From Mucor racemosus (lineage: Eukaryota; Mucoromycota; Mucoromycetes; Mucorales; Mucoraceae), in contig JAPEHQ010000004.1 of the NCBI GenBank assembly GCA_027405735.1, positions 2,852,001 through 2,916,000 on the forward strand: a stretch of DNA of 64,000 bases, written 5' to 3'. The translations under genes were made by a program, and so were the position numbers. Below, piece by piece: positions 24,619 through 35,445 of this stretch (the first letter of the stretch is position 1; the number at the start of each line of letters is the position of its first letter). A model generated the notes under the pieces. It made no database searches. It was given only the letters and a program-made list of their open reading frames with translations, and was not told where the DNA came from.

Positions 24619-25261
24619 TTTCTTGGGTTAAATATGTGTTATAAATGAACAAAGATGCTTTCTTTTCATGTGAAAAAATCAAGGCGGGGGTAAGGTTAAT
24701 TTGCAACTCAAAAGTTGAGCTCCAGTCACGGTTGTATTGACGATTTGTCATTGCTAAAACTTAAAATATGGACAAAAAGAAAATCTTGCTCTTTGTTACC
24801 CGAAAGCTTGTGTTAGTCAAAACTTTTTTTGAAGCTTTTATATTCTATATAATCAATATGGTTGCTATGGAAACTAAAATAAATCTTTGTTGCCATGGTT
24901 GCATTTACACTCCGGTTTCAAAAGATTGCACATGCAGATCAAAATTCATTAAGCCAAGACATTTTGCCATACATCAAAGCATGAAGAAAAAAAAATGCTA
25001 TACAAGCACTAAAAAGTAATTTATTTACAATCTAAAAATACGTGATTAATGTTAGAAAATTCTTTAAAAGCAAAATATTCTATAATTTTCAATGAAATTC
25101 GTAACACAGGAGCTTATACAATTTCGGTTTAACTAGCAATAATAGTAGTAGTAAGTTGATTTATTTATTTTTCATTTTGTTGTAAATGTAGGTGTGTGTA
25201 TATATAAATGTATATGATTGTTTTGTGTATAATTATATTCTAAATAAAGATTGATAAAGTA
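24619..25261. other. Spacer between PEX3 and the mannosyltransferase gene
   Basis: Holds the PEX3 promoter and the 3' end region of the next minus-strand gene. An 83-codon plus-strand frame (24768-25019, cysteine-rich) has no recognisable similarity or context and is probably chance. Confidence 0.4.
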
Positions 25262-26496
25262 TTAAAAATGATAAATGGTATAACTTGGGATTCCGTAAAT
25301 AGAAAAGCCCATTGATTTCACCATCTTTGCAAATCCTTCAGAATCAAGTTCATGTTGATAAACAAACGGAGGGAATATAGCGCCTTCTCTATGTACAGTT
25401 GCTTTTACAAGAGTAAATGTTGTACCTACACCATCTAAAGGCATTCTAGTGCCTTGGTGAGTTGGCATGTCAACAAGCTAAAGAGAAAGTGTTAATAATT
25501 TTAATTCATTATTATTGTGTGTTACAATAAAAAAAAGATCTCCCTACTATTAGCTGGCTAGCTAATCGCCGGGTCTAATTTTATTATTCATTTACCAAAT
25601 GACGACCAATTGAATATTGATTATAATCTAAAGAAGATATTTTAGTCAAGGAAAAAAGAAAAAAAAACATCATCCATAAAGTTACCCTCCATCAAAACCT
25701 CATGCTCTGCAGTATTTTGTTGTTTCTCTAAAGATAAATCGCTTTCTTGCCAGTTATTACGATCGAAACCCCAAAATTCATCATCTTGTCTTTTAAGTAA
25801 GCAATTTGGTACAACCACATCACCATCAACAAGCATTAAATCCGAGAAAATAGTAGGAGGATATGAATGCAACTTGACATCAACCCAAGCAACCCAACTG
25901 TGATGTTCCCTTAATGCAGCTATCAATAAGAAATTCTTTGCTCTTGCTAATGTAGCCCTTTTAGAGTCGAGAGAGGTGTCATTTGGTTTTTCATCAAGAT
26001 TAAAATCTTTTTGATAAACATCAATTTCATAAAATTTATTTCTCCATCTATTCTGTAAGCGATCCACAATATTGTACAGTTTTTCAAGTGTATCGTCAGA
26101 TGAATCTGATACTAATAATCCTATAGATATCAAACGGTTTGGATAGTTGGTTTCATCCAAAAGTTGAAAATAATGATCGAGGTATTGTTCATCGTTGTGC
26201 AAAGGTGTGAGTACAAGTACATGTTCTCTAGATTCTTTACCGAAACGAGTAGAGTTGAGGCTATTTAAATCCATATAGTTATGATGTCGAACAGGCAATG
26301 GCTTTTGTAAGTTCATGTCGTCTTCTTGAACTATAGACCTTGTCATGTGACAATTGTATTGGTATTTGGATCCATCAAATGATGGAGAAAAAAGTCGATC
26401 TCCTGAGATTTTGTACAGATATACCATGACACCTGTGAATAAAAGACACATGAATATAATACGTTGCCTTAATCTACCAGATGCTATGGAACTCAT
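25262..26496 (-). CDS. Mnn9/Anp1/Van1-family mannosyltransferase
   Basis: A Golgi type II glycosyltransferase of the family (GT62) that extends mannan on N-glycans. Three exons, 26496-25686, 25627-25596 and 25477-25262, give 352 aa. A cytosolic basic tail is followed by one membrane anchor (about 12-28, RIIFMCLLFTGVMVYLY) and a lumenal domain. Family blocks: VLVLTPLHNDEQYLDHYFQL, ISIGLLVSDSSDDT, RATLARAKNFLL, SWVAWVDV, DVVVPNC, NNWQESD, DGVGTTFTLVKATVHREGA and a YGIPSYTIYH end. The usual acidic D-x-D after the tryptophan reads D206-V-K208, so the second aspartate is absent there, while VDGDVVVPN (223-231) still offers an acidic pair. The middle exon is only 32 nt. The exact family branch is not resolved. 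Confidence 0.92.
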
Positions 26497-26935
26497 TTTA
26501 ATTTAATAATGCTAAAAAAAAAGGGGGGGGGAGGGAAGTAAGGAAGAAAGGAAAAGAAAAGGGAAAATTTTGGCTTTGTGTATTTCTCATAAAAATTTAT
26601 TTTAAGCCTTGATTGGATAAACTTCAATCATCGTATATCCCTTTCATTTCAGTCAATAAGGACACTGAGAGTGAATGGAATATGTCGTATCTTGCTCAGA
26701 TACCATTTCACACTCTTTTTTGCTTAAATGTAGTTTCAGTTGTAAAAGTTCGTTTTATTGTTATTTTCTTGGAATAGTGTTCCAGGCCCATGGATTGATT
26801 ACAAGAATGATCGTCCTGAAATAATTAGTTATTTTCACTGGATGATTTACCAGCAGTGTAACCATACAATTTAAAACAAAGAACTATTTTTGGATGATTT
26901 ATTGTCGAGAAAAGGGAAAAATTGGCTTGATTTAT
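26497..26935. other. Spacer with a purine-rich run
   Basis: Mannosyltransferase promoter and bZIP gene 3' flank. An A/G run at about 26514-26565 (GGGGGGGGAGGGAAG and on) sits right upstream of the mannosyltransferase start. On the transcribed strand it is a pyrimidine tract. Confidence 0.45.
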
Positions 26936-27559
26936 TCAGCAAACATCAGCATTATATAAATTGTGGTATTGTGGTGGTAGATTTGTTGGCATTGGACAAT
27001 TTTTATGAGCTAAAAGTAGACTTCTTAGATTTATCACTTCGTCTCTCATTACATTTGCTTGTAATTGTAACTGTTCATTATCATTTGCCAAGAATTCCAC
27101 TCTTTCCTGAAGATTTGTTAACCATTGCTTCTTTCTCTGTCTGCATTTTAAAGCAGCTATAAACAAGAAATTAGTTGAAGATAAAAAGAGTTTTTACATT
27201 TATACCTTACCTTGTCGATTACGCTCCAAAAAATCTTTACGTTTTTCATCATCGGTGTCTTTGGTTGAGTTCATTTTTCTTTTTCTATTCTGTGTGCTAC
27301 TGCTACCGCGACGAGGAATAGATGCAAGATCTTCATCCTCTGTACCACTACTGCTTATAGATCCCGCTGATGTCGTTGCTGTTAGTGTCTGTGCTTGCTG
27401 TTGATTAGTAGTATAATATGATTGCGTCTCATACAGATTTGCTGTTTGTGGGGTATATTTGAATTCACTTGATGGTAAAAGTGTAGTATTAGGCGGTGAC
27501 ATGGATGCAGGATCATTGTATAATTGATACATGGGTTGTTGAATGTCTGTCCAAAGCAT
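26936..27559 (-). CDS. bZIP transcription factor, Atf1/CREB-ATF2 class
   Basis: A nuclear DNA-binding protein expected to bind CRE-like sites and, in this family, to act in stress-MAPK responses. Two exons, 27559-27211 and 27156-26936, give 189 aa. The N-terminal half is S/T/Q/P-rich, then an acidic serine stretch (GSISSSGTEDEDLASIPRRG). The basic region DFLERNRQAALKCRQRKKQW (about 108-127) is diagnostic of the Atf1/ATF2 class. A leucine zipper follows to about residue 165. The intron splits the basic region after RNRQ. The protein is much shorter than S. pombe Atf1 and lacks obvious room for its long N-terminal stress-regulated domains. Confidence 0.93.
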
Positions 27560-28446
27560 TTTATAAAAAAAAAAAAAAAAAGTCAAGTAAATTAAAAAGA
27601 AGATGCAGTTGGTATTAATGTTCTAGCTTTTGCTTTCTTTTATATACATGTAATGGATATGCGTGATTGTGCGTGTGGTGTGGTGTGGTCGGAAAAGGAA
27701 ACAAGACCGGATATGCGATCGGTTCATAATATCAAAATGAAACGTAAATAAATAAATAAATAGATACAGAAAAAAAAAAAAGAAAAAAAGATCAGCATGT
27801 ATCCTTATGTAAATGTAAACTAGGGGTAAGAATAATCATCATTATGCCACCTATATAATCTTACTGCCGTAATATTAACATGTATGGTTTATATTCTACA
27901 GCGTTTCATTAGTATTAAATTGAGCCAAAATATCTGAATTCTAATTTCGATATTTTGATTTTCTACAGACAGGCAATTATGGCAAAATCATAACAGCAAA
28001 AGTAGATTTGTTTATTATCAATTGTCCTCCTTAATCTTTCAACATAACATCAAATGATCTTTCAACATCAGATGTCGATTACTTTTTTTATGTGTTTTCT
28101 TTCCCTTAAATGTACGTGTATGGCATTATAAAATAATATCATCGCAGTAGAAATGAAATGCAATTGTTGTCAGTCATTTGCACATTATAGATTTATATAG
28201 AACAACTTTATCATACATTTAATGCATTGCATTCATTAAATTTTTCTGCTGAAATGAAAAGCAAATAGTCCAGGTTCACTTCTTGCATACATGATTCATG
28301 CGTTTTGTTTATTTCATGCAATTGGAGGTTTTAGTAAAATACCCTCTTTTTTTTTTATTTATTTTATTACGACGTTACTTTTTCTTTAATACAGTTTTAT
28401 TCACGTTATTTTGATTTTACCCGAGTGAATCGTATAATTCTTATTA

Positions 28447-28614
28447 AAAACTATAAACAAAGACACCGAAGAAATCATAGATCGCCATTAGCAAAACATC
28501 AATACTCGTGCTAGTTGTATATTTTGAAAGAACACGCCGAGCTTTGTTGTGTCTAGATCGAAATCGATAAAGCACACCATAGTAACACTCCTTAGTATGT
28601 ACGCCAAATTTGTT
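28447..28614 (-). pseudogene. Possible coding relic, unknown family
   Basis: 56 codons open between stops, no start codon, base composition less AT-rich than surroundings. The reading is arginine-rich and ordered-looking (YYGVLYRFRSRHNKARRVLS, then TSIDVLLMAIYDFF). It lies about 850 bp downstream of a similar relic on the same strand. A different frame of the same strand is also open for 66 codons, so the call is tentative. Confidence 0.25.
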
Positions 28615-29459
28615 CTATTGCTATAGACACTTGAATAAAGTGAAAATAGTAACATGCTGATATCCACACGCCCTTTTTTTTTAATCAATCATACGAAAAA
28701 AATTGCATTACTCATCATGACCAATACATTTTATTTACATTTTTGGTTATTGGGTGTAAATAAAATGCTTTAATGAAGTTTCTTTACTTTCTTTTACTTC
28801 TTGTAAGCTTAGAGAATTAATATAAATTTGCCTGATTATAAGGTTAATTCTCATCAGGGACGTATGCCGAGTTTAAGGGACAGTTTTTACTGGTTGATAT
28901 TTGCACATCAAAATCAAGTATTAGCAAGTTTCAAAGGATTTTGGTGATCTGAAAAAATAGTGTTTTATTTTTATTTTTATTGATTTTTATACTATATAGT
29001 GTTCAATTTACAATTGAGTTTTTTTTTTTTCTTTTTCTTTTTTGAAAAAAACCTTAAAATACATATAATTCTAGAATAGTTACAAGAAAGAAGTATTTTA
29101 CGTTTTAAAATTTGGTTAAACCACCGACAGTGCGTGTTGGCAAAACTTAAATCATTTCATCAGTTGACCCATGCTAATTAGATCTGATAATATATTTTAC
29201 AATTATTATTATTTTATCTAACTTGTGTAGGACTAAATTTATCTGTAAATTTCATAAAAAGTTAAATGATTGTAATCATTTAGCCTAAAAAGTTTGAAAT
29301 AAAAAAAAAAAAAGCACATACCAAGTAAACAAAATATATTAATTCTACATGTTGTATAGGATAAAATATAATCTTTACTCTAAAGAAGGGTTTGACGATA
29401 ACGAATTACAATGTAATTGCACAATGTATGTTTATGTATCAATCTTAAGTAAAATATAT

Positions 29460-29662
29460 TTACTGATTGGCCAACTTCATTAGTAATAAGAAAAGGCGGG
29501 GAGCGTCGGCCGTCCTTGTGAAACGCTTTGCCAAAAGTTCATAGAAAAAGTAACGCCATAATAAGTTAGATGCACCATCAAATGTTACACGATTTGGTGT
29601 TTTTTTACACTGAGCATAATTGAATTTAGGATTTTTGGGATTTATTTTAACGAGGTTAAATT
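29460..29662 (-). pseudogene. Possible coding relic, unknown family
   Basis: 66 codons open between stops with a clear drop in AT content (GGCGGGGAGCGTCGGCCG on the plus strand). The reading includes TPNRVTFDGASNLLWRYFFY followed by ELLAKRFTRTADAPRLFLLL and MKLANQ then TAA. Residue composition looks like a folded helical protein rather than translated AT-rich spacer. No start codon fits. I do not recognise the family. Confidence 0.35.
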
Positions 29663-30444
29663 ATTGACTTCTACCGTTAACATGTAGATGTGTATAGATT
29701 CTTTTTTATTTGACCATTTTGCATATTTTCAATCATTCTAATTGATAGAAATTGACAATCTGGTACAAGAATTAACCTGCAATTTACTTTATGTTTATAA
29801 AAGAGATTAGAAAAATCTAAATACTGAGACTCAATAAACCCAAATCTCTTGGCTTAATAAACTCAATAGTTGTACAGCGGATCGGCAGAAAAAGATTAAG
29901 CTCTTATCACGCACATAGTAATTAGTGCAACAGTTTTATCCGCTTGGCAAAATATTGAAGGAATTGAATACAATGGCAGAAAAAGAATAATCATTAAATC
30001 GAAATAGTAAAATTAAGAATATGATTTATGCATGGTTTAGGATGTTACAATGTCATTGCAGTTGAATATTTCAATTCTTTTTAAATAGACAACCCTCGAG
30101 AAATCGGATTATCCTACATTTTAAGAACATTAAGATTATTCGGTTAGTGCCAAATCAAACAAATTTGTAACTAATACAACCTCCTTTTGTATTACTGTGC
30201 TGACACAAACCCAAAAAAAAAAAACGACTAAAAATAAGTAGTGAAAATATGCGCATGATCAAAATCTGATAAAGACGACATAGATGATAAAAGCAAGATT
30301 TATTATTCAACACAATGGCATAAGTAATGTAGCATAGATAAAATACATAGGGAATTCAATCAATTGGAAGTTTTAAAAGTGGAATTATTTACAGGATACA
30401 TATATAAAAGTGGTATAATTTGTGGTAAAATAGAACAAGAAAAG

Positions 30445-31572
30445 CTACTGTGGCCACTTGGATCCCAGCCATCCTAATCTACCAAAAGCATTCCACAAAA
30501 CACTGGTCTTGTTGACATCAATACAGCATACTTTTTGAGCTTCTGATTTTCTAAACAAAGCGCCTGTTTCATTTGCTTCTTTGGCTGCCAATACAAGAGC
30601 CCATTTACATTTCAAATATTGTTCTGGTGTTAAGCGAAGAGTAGCTGCAATTGTAACTTCGCCTGAATGTAATTTATCGAAATAAGGCATAGTCTTAATT
30701 TTAAGTGGGGATCCTATATAAATTGAATCAGAAAAAGCTGAACTATTACATACAATTATATTGGGTAATTTACCTTTCCATGAAACACGAATTGTTGGTT
30801 TACGATTGAATACTTCGAGATTTGGGATCCATTCTTCTGCATCAAGAAATAGAGTTGCTTGATCACAATCTGCACTTAAATTATCGTAAATGTGTGCTGC
30901 ACCGGTACCAGATTTCTTGGTGAATTCTACTTGTTCCGTTTGAGCGACAGATGGTGGTGGTGGTGATGAAGGCAAAAGTATAGACGATAATGAAAATGCA
31001 TTGTTTCTGGTATTATTATAATCATGTATTTTTGCTTTTTCTTGCTGCTGCTCTTGCTGTTGCTCTTGCTGTTGTTCTTGCTGTTCTTTTTGTTCCAATG
31101 CTGATGTGGGGGTGATACAGTCATTTCCTCTCCTTCTTTTTCTTCCCTTTGCTACCTCAGATGTTGATGTTGTAGTGGCAGTGGCAGTGGTAGTTACATT
31201 GGTAGTAATAGCATTGCTTTTCTGATTGGATATGATATCCAATGCCTTTGTAAATGCATCCAAAGGCATTCGGAATGTACCTTTTGTTGTAGATGGAGGA
31301 GATCGATTTGGATTCCTTTGTTTTCTACGGTTTTGAGAAAAAGTGATTGAATTACCACTTGTAGAAAAAGAGGAATCAAATGAAGATTCTCGGGGACGAT
31401 GAGGAGGAGATATCATTGAACAAGGAGGTGGAGATGGAGGCATTGATGTAGTATTGTAATGCTCCATAATGTTTGATTTTGTAAAGCATGGTTCTACATG
31501 TTGTTTTGGAGTAACTGGAGGAGAAATGAATCTCTTGTTGTAATTGTAATTTTCTTTGATGATGAAATTCAT
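30445..31572 (-). CDS. SWIRM-domain protein, Fun19/Laf-like
   Basis: A single-exon gene of 375 aa. SWIRM domains are helical modules found in chromatin-associated complexes; fungal proteins of this build are linked to histone deacetylase or chromatin complexes, which is inference here. The N-terminal 250 residues are low complexity: proline/serine-rich, an arginine-rich KGRKRRRG near 140, and a glutamine/glutamate run (QEQQQEQQQEQQQE). A semi-conserved stretch with PTIRVSWKGKL precedes the SWIRM domain (about 288-370): PLKIKTMPYFDKLHSGEV, LRLTPEQYLKCKWAL, FRKSEAQKVCCIDVNKTS, LWNAFGRLGWL. The domain ends the protein, as in the S. pombe proteins. No intron is needed. Confidence 0.88.
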   Translation of the reverse strand: MNFIIKENYNYNKRFISPPVTPKQHVEPCFTKSNIMEHYNTTSMPPSPPPCSMISPPHRPRESSFDSSFSTSGNSITFSQNRRKQRNPNRSPPSTTKGTFRMPLDAFTKALDIISNQKSNAITTNVTTTATATTTSTSEVAKGRKRRRGNDCITPTSALEQKEQQEQQQEQQQEQQQEKAKIHDYNNTRNNAFSLSSILLPSSPPPPSVAQTEQVEFTKKSGTGAAHIYDNLSADCDQATLFLDAEEWIPNLEVFNRKPTIRVSWKGKLPNIIVCNSSAFSDSIYIGSPLKIKTMPYFDKLHSGEVTIAATLRLTPEQYLKCKWALVLAAKEANETGALFRKSEAQKVCCIDVNKTSVLWNAFGRLGWLGSKWPQ

Positions 31573-32675
31573 GATTTTTTTCTGTTATTTAGATTGAGAG
31601 AGAAGAAAAGAAAGAAGGCCTAAAATAAATATTTGAGATTTTTTATACTCATCTGGTTTCTTCTATAAAATGACACACACACATTAAGAAACACTGATTT
31701 TTTTTTTTTTTTTTTTTTTTGTTCTAGAATTAATGATACAAAAATAATTTATTGTAATACCATTTTCTACTAACTCAATGGCATTTTGTAACTATAATAG
31801 TATTTATTACATACCAAGAGATTTTTTTATTGAAATAAATTGTAATATGATTAAATGCCAGTACGACGTTAAATCCACGGTTCATTCATCTAAATTCTTC
31901 ATTTGGATATTTCTGATTTAGAGATGAGGGGGGATGAATATGCCAAGCGGTTCTGATTTATTTGGATTCCACGGCTGAATCAATGAGTTTCTGTCCAGTA
32001 TATAGTCTATTTGTCAAGATTCCGCTTCTTTGTCCAGAGTTCCGCTTCTAATGCTGTATCAAATAATTAAACAAATATACGTATGCATTGACATATCAAT
32101 GAATATACGCCAACATATACCAGCGTATTAATCGGCAATTGATTTCATATTAATATAAGGATCCCATATCCCTACCATTATGATTTGGGTGTACAAAACC
32201 ATGAGTTTTTAATTCCCTTTTTTTCTATTTAAAGAGGCATGCACGTTAATGTCATCCCGAAAAATATAAACTGATGAACATTTCTTGCATGCTAAATAAA
32301 ATTATTACATAAATACAATCAATTTCTCTTGGCCTATGATCCTTGTGTTCTATTAGATTATATATAGATTATTTTTTTCTGAATTGATCAAAAATTATAT
32401 GTTTACCAAAAATTCACGTATAGTTCCAAATTGGCTGTTTCCGTTTTACCATGATAGATGCACAGCTATAGGATACCTATAGCACTAATTTTTTATTTCA
32501 TAACACGAAGACATGCAATTCTGACAGGGAAAGCTTTAATTGACACCAATTCCTGTTATAATTGATAACAATTCATGAATTTCTTTCCGTAAAATAACGG
32601 GGGGTTCTTTTTTAATTGCTGAAAAATATCTTAAATTAAGCTTATCTATGAAATAGTTTTTCAATATGCTTTCAA

Positions 32676-32741
32676 CAAACCTGTCAAAGACAAATCGATC
32701 AAGCAGAACACATACAACCTTTTGATATTTTGACAGGTTTG
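32676..32741. repeat. 13-bp perfect inverted repeat
   Basis: CAAACCTGTCAAA (32676-32688) and its reverse complement TTTGACAGGTTTG (32729-32741) flank a 40-base loop. It could form a hairpin or be a very small inverted-repeat element. No target duplication was seen. Confidence 0.6.
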
Positions 32742-33352
32742 AAGAGCCAGTGCAAATTATCTATTTTAAGCGTCAATGACAATCTACATTATCATATTCC
32801 ATTGTTATACAAATATCTTGGTATTGAATATAATGGTTAAGTTTTTGTTTATAGATATGGTTAAATCTTGAGGAGATACGAGATTGCGCAAACAAAGTTC
32901 GGTCGATGCCGTCTTAATTATGAGCGTTTATATATATATATTTGGGCTGAAACATTAAAACATGGCACATGTGATATGTTGGTAGTTATCCTCGTCACAT
33001 AGACATGCTGAAGTCGTTAATTCTTTATAGATTAATGACAATAAAATGCACAATGTGCGCTCTTTCTAAGGAGGTATTTAAGAAAAATTCGACAATGATC
33101 TAAAAATGATACCCATTGATGATATACAATGTAATGTCGAATCGTAGTGCGATTTTCGAGTACTATATACTCAAAAAAGTTATCTTCATTAAACAGTATA
33201 TGCAGAATGTTTTTCTGTCTTTTTTCATCCATGTAAAAGCTATTATTCAATGATAAGCTCTGTTGCACCCTGGTGTTTACTGCAATATACTAGATCATTT
33301 CACATTTAGCTGGAGCTTTACTTGTTATATTAATATTATAATAATTAAATTA

Positions 33353-33580
33353 ATGTATAGTTAATTGTATGTTGTATTTTTTTTTTGGCATCTTCTGTTG
33401 GGAGAGATCAAGCTTTCGATTTCTTAAAATGTACAAACCTGGAGCTCTCATCAATAAAGTAGTCTTCCATCGCCTTGCCATATATTTTAACTCTTCTGAA
33501 ATATGTCCATTATTTAGTTCATCAGCAGATGTCTTAGAACTATCATTTACAGCAATTGTATATGTCTGTTTTTTGAACGA
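33353..33580 (-). other. Unexplained 76-codon open stretch
   Basis: Open between stops on the minus strand with a plausible protein composition (ADELNNGHISEELKYMARRW then MRAPGLYILRNRKLDLSQQK). Its opposite strand carries a 71-codon ORF as well, so chance is possible. No start or splice context fixes it. Confidence 0.2.
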
Positions 33581-33914
33581 TTAAAGGCAACCTAGCAGTA
33601 CTTGCTCCCTCGTTGAATTGTTCCTGAAGAGATATTTTTTAAGACAATAATGTTGAAAAATTGCTTGAATTTCATTTTTCAGCTGTAAAAAGTCCTTATT
33701 TATTTTTCTTTTTGAGGTAATAAATCAATTTTAAAAAAAAGGGAATTATATGTTGTCATGTTTATCCTATTGTACTTTCTTAGTTAAAGTATTTTGTAGA
33801 AGATTAAAATCTACTAGGATAATTTGGATTTCATCACAATATAACACTCCATATTTTAATGTGCCTTTCAGTTGCGTTAACTAAAGAAAAATCAAATTAA
33901 AAAGATTAATTTTT

Positions 33915-35445
33915 AAGATTTCCAATCTTCAACATTGGAGCTTGCCATCTTTTCTATAACTAACTTTATATTAAACACTTTTTAGAATATATCCCAGGCA
34001 CTACTAAACAAACATAACTTGGTCGCATTATGCTACCTATTACTAAATTTATTTTATATCTCACGAAAGACTCAAAAACGCGTAAAATTTACTGCTTTTT
34101 CCTTGAAAACTAGGTCTCACTTTTCATCCCTGCTCTACTTTTTTTTTCACTAAATAACACCAAGAAAAAATTATATGCCAATGTACCTGAGATGTTCAGC
34201 TTTAATTCAAAAACAAGTATCCGGAAATATCCTACTTTTTGCAGTTGGTATTAATTTTTCAATGCTAAGGTCTCAGATTTTTTACGCGTATTTTACTGCT
34301 AATGGATTGAAAACTTTGAGGCTTCATATCTCCAGAAAAAATTAAGCTATACTAACACTTTTTAATAATGAAACTTACTTGTTTTAAAGTGCTCTATAAC
34401 ATATTTTAATATAAAAAAATTCTGAACACTTTTATTTTTTTTTCATTTTTTTGGCATTTCTATAGTAAATTTCAAAATATTGATTAAATTGAGCAACATT
34501 TTTTTTGCATTCATGTCATTAAGCTCGTTAAGCTCTCTCGGATTCAATTTAGAGTTTTTCAAAATATTGATTTTTTGTGGAGATATCCTCAAAAATGTGT
34601 ACAAAAAGGTACCTCCATTTCTGGTGTCCATTTTCCCCTTGTATACCCTCATCCCAAATTCTGAATCTGAAAAAATTTGGACAAAAATGTTGTTTTCTCC
34701 ACGGAAAATACAGCTAGAAGGTTTAGCAATAGCTCAATCGATAGATAATTTTTTAGCGCATTATTTCAATTTATTATATTTTAAATATGCTTATAAAAAG
34801 TGATGTGTATCTTCAAAAAACCTTCAAAATTTCAATTGCATTTTGCGCACAATTTAATGTGGAATGTTTGTCTAATTTTTATTTAGATCGATGCAAAATC
34901 CAAAACTGTACAAAAACTATTTAATACACTAGGTCAACTTACTTTGCTGTTCATGAACATTTAAATGATTTTGTTTTTTTAACCATTTTTCATCCATTTT
35001 TTAAAAATAAATTTTGGAATCCCGTTATGATAGATTTTAAGCTGTGATAAAAACGATTATTTTGATTATCTCAACAAAAAATCAATATTTTTTGCTGAAA
35101 CAAAAAATGCAAACTAGCTTTGAGTTGGATCTATCTTATTTAATGATTTTACATAATTCGATTCAATATTGGGAGAAAACATTCGAAAAGCATTTAAACC
35201 CTATCTGAAACCTCCTATTTTTTACAACCGTAAAAAATCGATAACAGAAGCCTTATCGCAGCGAATTTTGAGCCTAATAACCTCCAACTTTACATGAGAG
35301 TAGGAACCCATATTTCACACGCTGATATCAAAGAGCAGCATCCCTAACCTACTTTGTGTTGAGAAAACTATGACCACTAAAGTGCACCTATAGCTTGCTG
35401 TGCATTTCTATTGAAAATAATTTAAATACAATCTCTATGAATACC
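33915..35445 (-). repeat. Repeat family A, copy 4 (longest form)
   Basis: About 1.53 kb, very close to copy 5 along its full length: both start TCCAATCTTCAACATT and end CTATGAATACCA. Both include a 330-bp stretch (here 35110-35440) missing from copies 2, 3 and 6. Frames: 34480-34803 plus (107 codons) and 34443-34652 minus (69 codons). No target duplication or terminal inverted repeat was found. Confidence 0.85.

Larger units (their letters stand above)
27560..30444. other. Long spacer with two possible coding relics
   Basis: Mostly AT-rich. Near 27680-27720 is a GTGTGGTGTGGTGTGG tract in the bZIP promoter. Two unusually protein-like open stretches on the minus strand (29660-29463 and 28614-28447) are listed separately. 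No intact gene or RNA gene was found. Confidence 0.45.
31573..33914. other. Long AT-rich spacer
   Basis: Holds a 24-base T run at 31698-31721 in the SWIRM gene promoter, a 13-bp inverted repeat at 32676-32741, and an unexplained 76-codon minus-strand open stretch at 33580-33353. No gene, RNA gene or LTR could be supported. Confidence 0.4.

Noticed and set aside
24768..25019. 83-codon cysteine-containing plus-strand ORF
   Set aside because: No similarity recognised, AT-rich composition, lies in the PEX3 promoter.
31698..31721. 24-base T run as a terminator
   Set aside because: It lies in the 5' flank of a Pol II gene and many similar tracts occur in the window; no Pol III gene precedes it.
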